From NCBI GenBank assembly GCA_012845835.1, contig JABAKD010000020.1, forward strand, positions 4,730,220-4,794,219: a DNA stretch of 64,000 nt. The letters are read 5' to 3'. A program made the translations under genes and the position numbers. Positions within the stretch are counted from its first letter, which is position 1; every line of letters begins with the position of its first letter. Below are positions 49,034 to 64,000 of this stretch, piece after piece. The notes under the pieces are model-generated. The model was not told the DNA's origin. It worked only from the letters and a program-made list of their open reading frames with translations, and ran no database searches. This stretch comes from Undaria pinnatifida. Taxonomy: Eukaryota; Sar; Phaeophyceae; Laminariales; Alariaceae.

Positions 49034-51491
49034 GGGGTGGTAAATGGAAATAACGGAGAAGTGAGGTGGTCGGTAAGGGAAATAAGATATATCTATGGGG
49101 AAATATCTTTCTTTTTTTGGATAATGGACGTTTTTTGTTTTTTATCGATTTCGTGGAAGTTTTTTTTCGATTTTTTGGAATTATCGTTTTGTGGAAATTG
49201 TCCGACTTGTGAACATAGCGGTTTTGTGGACGTTTTCGATATAGGGACATGGTCGATCGATGCGGGAATATGACCGCTTTCATTGATGTATTTTTTTTTT
49301 TCCCCGTTAATTTCAAAGGGGTAATGCTCCCTCCGTCGTTGTAGTTGTGCGAGGGTCCACGGCTATAGAACTGCTACGGCTAGGCATGGATTGAGTACCC
49401 CCCCACACTGCCCGAGAAATGATTGCTTTATGTTTTCCCGGCTTTAAACCCGTTTACTACCTCAAAAACCATCCCACGTTTACGTCCAAGTTGTTTTTCC
49501 CCAAAAACGTAGATGCGGTTGGGTCTATATATGCACAACGGCGTATGAAAAAAATATCAAATTGGAAAGCGCTGTAATCCAGACTCGATCAAGGAAAACA
49601 CGAAGCGAAATTAATTTGAGGGAATTGGGCGGGGGTAGGGCATGCAACCACGACGGGTCCTGCTGGCGGACGGCAACCGGTCGTGCTGGCCGGGCAGTGG
49701 CGTGTTTGGGGAGGGGGGGGGCAGTGCATCGATCCGTCGTACAGTTGTTTGTGGATGCGTGGGGGGGGGGGAGGTGTGCGTTCATGTTTGCGTCAGTGCC
49801 ATTGTAGGAGTTTTACCCTGTAAGGTGGCTTCTTGAGGCGCAGATGCGTGTGGTGTGTCATGGCGCTACGTACTATTTTCTAGTGCTCGTTCGCTCGCTC
49901 TGCTTGTTTGTCTTTCCCCCGCCTCTTTATCTCTGTTTATTTGTATGCCTCTCGTGTGTGATCCTCTCAGCCGTAAGTTAGCCCGGTGGGGGGGGGTTAG
50001 ATTTCCCACTGTTATTTGATGTTATTTGTTTCCAGTGTATGCATACTGACTAGTGCGTTTGATCTCACGGGCGGGTGGTTTTTTTTTAGGTCCCCCTCCT
50101 GCTCCTTGGCGTTTTCACGAGTTGACGGCAACGAAGCTGAGTTGTTTTCTAGATTATGTTCATGTTTTCCGGGGGTGGGGGGGGGGTTCACCCCTTTTTT
50201 CCACCGCACAGAGGGTGAATCAGGTTGGCCCAGTCTTTGTCCCGATTGCGCCCGCTTCGCACCAGCCCCACGTTTTTTCGCCCATGGCGTCTTTGCTGCT
50301 TCCGTAGAAGGGTAGGCTGAGGTTGGGGAGGCGGGTTGGGTCGGGGGTGGGGGAGTAGGATGGTTGGTGAGGGTGGGTGGAGAAAAGAGGTGTTGTCGAT
50401 TCGGTCGGTCTCCTCTCGTGCTCGCTCAACGGCGAAAGGAAAGTCACAGAAGGCCTTGGCATTTTTTTGTTCTTCGCTAAACACGTTGCGCGCTAAATAC
50501 GTGCGTATCATCGGGTCGAGAGATTGTATAATTCGTCGTTTTCGGCTGTTTTGTGCCCCCCGCACGTCTCGCGCGTCTTTCTTGTGTTATGCTTTTGTCG
50601 AATTCCCGACTGCCTGTTCTCGGGAAGTGTTGGGGGCGGGGGAAAGGAGGGAAAGTGGTTCGAGACGGGATCCTCTGCTTATTTGGTTTCGCGAAGCAAT
50701 GCTTTTTTTTTTTGCAAGGCGACGAATTGGATTGCAAAGGCACTCTGGCGGTGGGTGCGGTTAACCAACGGCTCTGAGGCTTTCAAGGCAGCGGCTCTGC
50801 TCGTAAAAACGATTTGGCCCGATCCGTCCGTTCTGTTGATCCATCCATCCTGACGCACCTGTCCTGATCCATCCATCCATCCATCCATCCGTCCATTCAC
50901 CTATCCATTCACGATGTGTTTTTTTTACGATGGTGGCGCAATGAGTATGTGGTGTGTAGAGCATGGCGCCACCGACGTCCATTGCCCCCCCCCCTCCCCC
51001 CCGCTGTAGCGCGGTAGCGGGAGTAGATTCAGCACTAACAGTGTTGTTTTTGGTGAGAAAATATAGTAGAAAGTCGGTAGGGGTGTCGGACTGCTGCTTC
51101 CTGCTCTCGTTGCTGCTGCCATTGGACCTTCTTTTTTTTTCTGTATTGGCCTGCCAGGCGTCCGGTTGCTAGTATTTTGCTGTTGCTATTGCTGGGCCTT
51201 TTTTTGTGGGCGTCTGTTACAGCTGCTGCCACTGTTTAGTTGTACTACAATGTCCCAGTGCTGCCGGTGGTTTGTAGAATTTTTACCCGGCTCTGAAAAG
51301 TTGGAGGGTAACGGGAGAGAGAGCCTTCTGAATACGACGTACAGCTGTAATGGATCCCTCTATACGGCGGTCTGAGTAAGGCACTATCCCGATATATCGC
51401 GGTCCAGATCGCTGGGCCCGCCGGGGGAATCGCGCTCGCAAACCCGGAATGAAAAACGCGGCTTCCCCCACGAACGCGGTCATGCTCTGCG
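49034..51491. other. Intergenic stretch without recognised gene
   Basis: Low-complexity T- and G-rich DNA and a (TCCA)n block near 50835-50905. None of the short frames resembles a known protein. Confidence 0.45.
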
Positions 51492-51763
51492 ACGCATGCT
51501 GCGATAGAGGTGTACCTTTTTTTGGCGAAAATGTTTTCTGAGTGACGGGGCTCCTTGACCCAAAATCGTCGGAAAAAAAATAAATAATGGGCCATTTTTT
51601 TTTAATGGTTCTCGTTGTGTACCTAGGCCATGGGATTTTTCATCCGGGGTAGCAGTTATGTTTTTCTCTCTCCGAATCGGTTTTTGTGAGGATCATGTCT
51701 TAAGCTCCCAAATTGAGGAAGCCCCACAAGAGAAGTGGTGCACCTCTCTACCGTAGCACGCGC
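51492..51763. mobile_element. MITE of the ACGCGTGCTACGATAGAGG family, copy 3
   Basis: Ends ACGCATGCTGCGATAGAGG and CTACCGTAGCACGCG. Interior GACCCAAAATCGTCGG and CATGGGATTTTTCATCC. Confidence 0.75.
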
Positions 51764-53724
51764 GTCCTGCCACGCTGGTGACCGTCTTCCCCGGGGAACC
51801 CCTACTGTGCACAAGGACAACAGATTGTTTGAAGAAGGAAACTAGTAATGATAGAATCATCGAAAGGAAAAAAAAAAGGGGGGGGGGGGGGGGGGAGTTT
51901 CGGGAGATGAAAAGAAGAGTTTCGGAACGGCCAAGAATAAACACCCAGCACGGTAGTTCCCCCGTGTAAATTGACTCTTTTAGAATTGCGGCGCCGCCCG
52001 CCATTTTTTTGGGGGGGGGGACACAACTGCGAGTGCGCAAAATTTTTACGTGGAATCTGAGTGGTTGGGTGATTTTCGCAGTAGTACACGTAGTAACACT
52101 CATGGGTTCGGAAAAGTGGCTGGGGAACGGTCCGATTGACTCTTCGCGCTCTTATCTGGTGTGGCCCTCGTGGTGCTATGCTCCGGAACGAACAAAGTAC
52201 GGTAGATATGGCTGTTTTTTACGTTTTGAGAGTTGCGCCTGGGGGAGGGGAGGGGAGGCGCGAGGAAGGGCGGGGCGGTACATGGTACAGCCGCGTGGTC
52301 CCTCATGAGTGCGGTGCGTCGTCAGATGGCATTGGCCGCGCATTACAGTGTCCCCCCGCACCCTCCCGAGATAGGCATTGCCAGCGTTAAGGTGGGCTCC
52401 CGCACTATCCCTAGACAGTATAAACAGTGGAGTACTCTATAGGGTGAGGTCGGGTCAAGCAATTTTCACCGCACTAAGCTGCCCCCCCGCACTAGTGATT
52501 ACAGCACTATCGTGGTATGACCGTAGCGGCAAAAGGTGAAGGACAATGAGGTTAAAAAATATGTGGTATGTACGGCTTTTTTTTAGAGCTCTCTAGAGGT
52601 GGGATCGCGCAACCCGACGGCCGTGCCTGGGTGTTGCTGGAGAGTTACCACTCGCGTTTTACTCTGATGGGGTTGTTTTTGGGCAATGCTTGGTCGGATG
52701 CGACGACTAGCTATATGATACTGCAGGACGTGTTGACGTTTTCCATGGGGTTCGATGAGTTTGCGGTGGCGCGTGTGGGGGCGGGTAGCTGAGTTTTCTT
52801 TTTGTGTTTTTTTGCATTCATGGTGTAAGCAGCGCATGCATATCGATTTGTTTACTGTGCGGGTGCCCTCGTGCACGTACACGTGATGGTAGTCGGGAAG
52901 GACTTTGTTGTGCTTTTCGTGTACTCTGTGGTGTGTATGTCGCGTTCTGCACTATGTGAGCGTAGCGCTTTGGTGCTTGCCTGCCTGGCGTGCATTCGGC
53001 ACGAATACGTTTACTAGTGTCATGTTTTTCAGGTTCTTTGAAAGCATAATTATACCTGGTACGCTACAGGATAGTTTTTCTTTTCAAAGGATAAAATACT
53101 TGGAAGCAAAGAAAGCGGAATGCTGGCTTGATTGCGTCTGGATTTATTTGTTTTTTTTGGCGGAATGGTTTGCTGTACACTACAACCTTCAATGCAACGG
53201 CTCCCGAGTTTCTTGTGTTCCTGTAAATCTCTCAGGCTGGCTCGTGTTGTTTTGACACTTATGATATCTAGGTTTGCCTGTAGCGCACGCGCGCGTCCTC
53301 CTGCTAATGGTGGCATCATGTTCCGTACAATAACAGCAGCAGTGTCTACAAAGCGTTGTTTATCTTGTTGGGAGTCCCACCTAAATAGTTGAGCTTGTCG
53401 TTGGGGTCCGGGTATAGCGACACCAAGGACGTCATAAATGGCCACACGCATGATTAATGTAAAATACAAAATGCCATCTTACTTGACGTATAGGTCTGTA
53501 TAATAAGGTTTGTTGCCTCATGAAAACTTTCTAACAACGGGCGACCGGCGTAGTACGCGGCTTGCAAAGATGAGTATGTATGCTCGACCCTAAATTCGCC
53601 GAGCTCACAGCTGACGTCGTTGTTGGAATATCTTCATGAAACGCGATGTTGTCCGCCCCGCCTTCGCCATTGCGCAGCAGCAGCAGCAGCAGCAGGAATG
53701 GGATTATTATAAAAAATGAAAATA
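51764..53724. other. Intergenic stretch without recognised gene
   Basis: Poly-A/poly-G runs and an inverted fragment of the CAGCTGTGAG head at 53560-53612. A 74-codon frame at 52568-52792 is unbiased but unrecognised. Confidence 0.4.
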
Positions 53725-54165
53725 CACAGCTGTGAGATCGAAGATTTCGTCGAAACTCATCTTTTTGCAAGCTGTGTGATACTCCGATCGCGCGTATTAT
53801 GAGTTGTGTGTCCTCATTAAGGATATAGGTCGGCGACTCCCCTTACAACTACAGTGTAGCTATCAGGGTCAACAGGGTGATGTTAGTCAGTCTGTGCGCG
53901 GAAACTCTAAAACCCGTTTCTGAGGGGGACCAAATCTGACAGCTGTGGAGGGAAATGTATCCGTTTATCAAGTGAATCCTGTAAGTCGAATAACCGGTGA
54001 GGGGGGGGCGGAGTTTCGAAGGACGTGGGGGCCTGATTTTGATCAAAAGCGAGCGGGGTTGGAGGGGGGGGGGGGGGGGGGGGGGCGGACGGGCGGGCAA
54101 TTTGTGCGTGGAAGCTATAAATCCTTGTAAGGGGATAAATCTGACGGTTTTGGGAAGGAAAAAAA
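53725..54165 (+). mobile_element. Truncated plus copy of the 1.4-kb element
   Basis: Head and first internal repeats as in 36409-36830 (CAGCTGTGAGATCGA, GGATATAGGTCGGCGACTCC, GCGCGGAAACT). The tail half is absent. Confidence 0.65.
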
Positions 54166-54273
54166 AATATGTATACGTGAAGGTATTGCGCGGGGTCAAG
54201 GCCAAGGCCGTACCTTAACACGAACGCCTTGCTGTATTTTACTGCTGCGGTTCGGACGAGATATGTGTATACG

Positions 54274-54373
54274 ACGCGTGCTACGATATAGGTATACCTC
54301 TTTTTGGCGAAAATGTTTTCTGAATGACCCGGCTCCTCAACCAAAATCGTCGGAAAAAATAAATAAAGAAATA

Positions 54374-54434
<61 letters not shown>

Positions 54435-54437
54435 GTA

Positions 54438-54478
<41 letters not shown>

Positions 54479-54482
54479 CATG

Positions 54483-54566
<84 letters not shown>

Positions 54567-54753
54567 GGCAATTTTTATTTTGCATGATTTTCGTCGTGTA
54601 CCTAGGCCACACATGAGATTAATTCATCCCGCGTAGGAAGTTTCTTTTCCTCCTCTAAACAATCCGTTTTTGCCTTAGAGAGGTCTTAAGCTCCCAAATT
54701 GAGGGGTAGTACCATTAAGAAAAAAAGTGGCGCACCTCTATCGTAGCTCGCGT
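54274..54753. mobile_element. MITE copy 4, expanded by a (TAA)n array
   Basis: Ends ACGCGTGCTACGATATAGG and CTATCGTAGCTCGCGT. Between the family segments CCAAAATCGTCGG and GCATGATTTTCGTCGTGTAC lies a (TAA)n run at 54377-54567. Confidence 0.75.
54377..54567. repeat. (TAA)n microsatellite
   Basis: About 64 TAA/ATA units with a few G and C interruptions, inside MITE copy 4. Confidence 0.95.
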
Positions 54754-54784
54754 GGTATCACTTGGTCAATCAATGTCCAAGAAG

Positions 54785-55098
54785 ACGCGTGCTACCATAC
54801 GTAGAGGTAGCGGTTTTCGTCTGGAGTGTGGTTTCTGAATGATGGGCCCTCCTTCACCCAAAATCCTTCGAAATACGTTTAGATCTGGGTGCTTTTTTTT
54901 GCATCATCAAATTCTCGTCGTGTACCTGGGGCATGGGATTTTCCATCCGCGATAAAGCAGGTTTATTTTTGTCTAAATCAGTTTTGGGGTTGAGAAGGGC
55001 ATGCCTCAACCTCCCAAATTGACATGTGTCTTAAGCTTCCAAATTGAGGAACCTCAGAAAAAAAGTGGTGCAGGAGCCTCTACTGTCGTAGCACGTGT
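54785..55098. mobile_element. MITE of the ACGCGTGCTACGATAGAGG family, copy 5
   Basis: Ends ACGCGTGCTACCATACG and CTGTCGTAGCACGTGT, 31 bp after copy 4. A segment ending CCTCCCAAATTGA is partly duplicated near the right end. Confidence 0.7.
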
Positions 55099-56668
55099 CC
55101 GCGGCCCGCGATCATGGCTATGGCAGAAAGGATGCTATGATGTATACCCCCCCTTTTTCAGTACCGGGTCTAAGCCACTCGCACGAGTGAGACTCTGCTG
55201 TACCTCACCGACTAAAACGCGCGTTACGTCCACATATACCAGAAAAAACGCGTACTACTTGTGTTTTGCCTGTCTGTCGAGCGTTTTTTCTTTCTTTCGA
55301 TCACGGTCCCTCGCACTTTCATGTTGGTGCTGCAGCTCCTGCTGCAGCTGGATCATTCCCTTCCACAGCAGTGCGCACTGGTACACTCAGTAAACTGCAA
55401 CACGTTTGTCCGTGCTTTCGCTCTCTGCCGCGCGAGACACTTCTTCGTTCCAATTTTCGTACCTTTTACCTTAGTTCTCTACCTACGACTTCAGCTCCAT
55501 CCATTCTGCGGCACACGAACACTCCGGGTGAATTCAAAACCCCCCAACCCCCTTCCCCCGGCTCGCCCGTCATCAAAACCATCCCATTTTTTTTTCTTTC
55601 GACGATGCCAACACTACAATGCTCGATCCATCTGCGAACTCAGACATCACGTGGCAACACTAAATAAAACAACGTTCACCCTGCCGCTCTTCAGCCACAA
55701 CACCTACGCCCCAAAGCATAATACTCTGCGCCGCCATCCACCATGAGGGGCATGCAATAAATACACAACTCGACCACGAGAAACGTAAAAAAAAAAAAAA
55801 AACTTACCAGGCATGTCAAACGATAGACCCTCCCCCCCCCCCCCCCCTTCCCTCCCCCTCGCCCGGTTCACGGTGGGCGTATAGCTCGATCTCGTGCTTC
55901 TCTCCGCCCACGCCCAGAAAACGGACAAAAAAACGTACACTGGCAACAGCGGCAAGAACACCACAACAGAAAAAACTGCGAAAACTCGCCGAACGTCGAA
56001 AGCCAGGGGAATAATGAAAACCGATTCCACACACTGTACCGAGCAATTATCGCAACACACGCCACTGGGGGGAAAATACCGATCCGCCGATTCTAACGCT
56101 GCCTACAGGCGACACTGAACACCGACTGCTTCTTTGAACAAACTAATGCCGTAGGCGAACAAAAAAAAGAACGATCTACCGGTTCCAAAGTTCCAAGACC
56201 GAATGCTTATTCGGGAAACACCAGAGGTGCCGATTTCAAAAAGTTCGATTCCGTGCCCGATTTTACCTCAGCAGCAAAGAACATTTAAAACATACCGATC
56301 TACCGATTTCAATGTTCGATTCCGTGACCGAATGTTTCTTCGGCGAACAAACACCCCATAAATATTGATCAACCGATTCCAACGCCGATTACTCGACCAA
56401 TTACTTACTCAGCAAACAACCACAAACGTCACAGGCGGGGGGGGGAACGAAGTCATCGGCGCGAACGTCATCGAACACTTTCCTTCAGCGAATAACCACA
56501 AACGCCACAGAGGGGGGCGGGGATATTGATTCCAACGCCAGTGCCAAGATCGACGATAAAAATACAAATTCAAGCACCGCCCACTCCGGCACCGATTTCA
56601 AAATACCGATGACAACGTCGAATCCCAAAATCGGGCGCAAAAATACCGATTCCAACGCCTACCGCCCA
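55099..56668. other. 3' flank of the arginine methyltransferase gene
   Basis: C-rich and A-rich tracts (55787-55803 A run, 55828-55850 C run), then AC-rich DNA with repeated CCGATTCCAACG-like phrases at 56085-56660. No gene recognised. Confidence 0.45.
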
Positions 56669-63346
<6,678 letters not shown>

Positions 63347-63780
63347 CTGTTTCCGGTACCAAAACAACAAAAGGCCGTCAGGACAAGCAGCATCAAACTG
63401 AGTCATCCCACGCTAAGGGCTAAGTACAGCAAGAGTTTCTTAGAGCGCCAATTTCGTCAGGCATCGTTTGAGAAGAAATCTAGCATGAGCAGCTCAACAT
63501 CTCACCCGAATCACGGCTCCGAAGACGTCCATTCATTCACGCAACCCGACCATCATGTCTTACGCGCTAGTCCTACACCAAACACACTCGTAGACTTATC
63601 ACACTAACCCATATGACCACACTCGAAGAGCTTTTGAAACCAGTCAGACGGTTGGCCGAAAAAAGTGCAAACCCTGCCGCGGAATGGCTCAAATATACTG
63701 CCAGCATACTGCCAGCATACTGCCACCGTACTGCTGGATATACCGCCAGCATATACCCATAACCTCGGCAGTACCGGTAC

Positions 63781-64000
63781 CCCAGATTGCACCCCGGAAC
63801 CTCAGATTGCACCCCGGTACCTCAGATTGCACCCCGGTACCTCAGATTGCACCCCGGTACCTCTGATTACACCCCGGTACCTCAGATTGCACCCCGGCAC
63901 CTCAGATTGCACCCCGGTACCTCAGGTTGCACCCCGGTACCTCAGATTGCACCCCGGTACCTCAGATTGCACCCCGGCACCTCAGATTGCACCCCAGTAC
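63781..64000. repeat. 20-bp minisatellite running off the right edge
   Basis: Eleven units of CTCAGATTGCACCCCGGTAC with single-base variants. The array continues to the last base of the window. It is preceded by a shorter ACTGCCAGCAT repeat at 63698-63758. Confidence 0.93.

Noticed and set aside
54263-54616. Poly-Asn, poly-Ile and poly-Tyr frames
   Set aside because: Products of the (TAA)n microsatellite inside a MITE.
55261-55746. Open frames that could be a small gene between MITE copy 5 and the PRMT 3' flank
   Set aside because: Two overlapping plus-strand frames of similar length without conserved motifs or codon bias; C-rich composition explains them.
63781-64000. CRISPR array
   Set aside because: The 20-bp units are contiguous with no unique spacers, and the DNA is eukaryotic; it is a minisatellite.

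Overview
This window is nuclear DNA from an intron-rich eukaryote. The evidence is five conserved eukaryotic genes broken by GT..AG introns of up to 10 kb, TTAGGG-type interstitial telomere repeats, many short mobile elements, and no bacterial-style operons. A photosynthetic stramenopile, possibly a brown alga, is my best guess. It rests on general gene style (GC-rich short exons, GTGAGT/GTAAGT donors, C-run polypyrimidine tracts, a cAMP-receptor-type GPCR beside Arp2/3 machinery) and is not proven here.

Genes from left to right: (1) ARPC1, WD40 subunit of the Arp2/3 actin nucleator, minus strand, five exons between 15711 and 6313, with its C-terminal half beyond the left edge. (2) A Gfo/Idh/MocA NAD(P)-dependent oxidoreductase, plus strand, six exons, 16034-29597, 408 aa. 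(3) Thiamine pyrophosphokinase, minus strand, intronless, 33171-31684, 495 aa. (4) A seven-transmembrane cAMP-receptor-like GPCR, plus strand, five exons, 33916-48882, 388 aa. (5) A PRMT3-like type I protein arginine methyltransferase, minus strand, five exons, 63346-56669, with its N-terminus beyond the right edge. Every exon junction I give keeps the reading frame and has GT/AG borders. Genes 1/2 and 3/4 are head-to-head pairs (322 and 744 bp between start codons); genes 2/3 and 4/5 converge. No shared pathway is evident.

About 90% of the window is intron or intergenic DNA, much of it repeats that can be read directly. There is an intact 420-bp TRIM/SMART-type mini-retrotransposon in the TPK1/GPCR promoter interval. 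There are four copies of a tRNA-derived SINE, four copies of a PIF/Harbinger-like element (one holding a SINE, with the other three as empty sites), and at least six copies of a MITE whose ends read ACGCGTGCTACGATAGAGG. A 1.67-kb foldback element has arms of about 760 bp. A TIR element carries a block of telomere repeats. Two inverted copies of a 1.4-1.7 kb element lie in introns of the GPCR gene. A perfect (TTG)n array of about 104 units, a (TAA)n array and several minisatellites complete the list.

The most distinctive items are the TRIM with its tRNA-like interior, the SINE family with its filled and empty sites, the telomere-repeat-bearing TIR element, and the strong excess of the palindrome TATTAATA.
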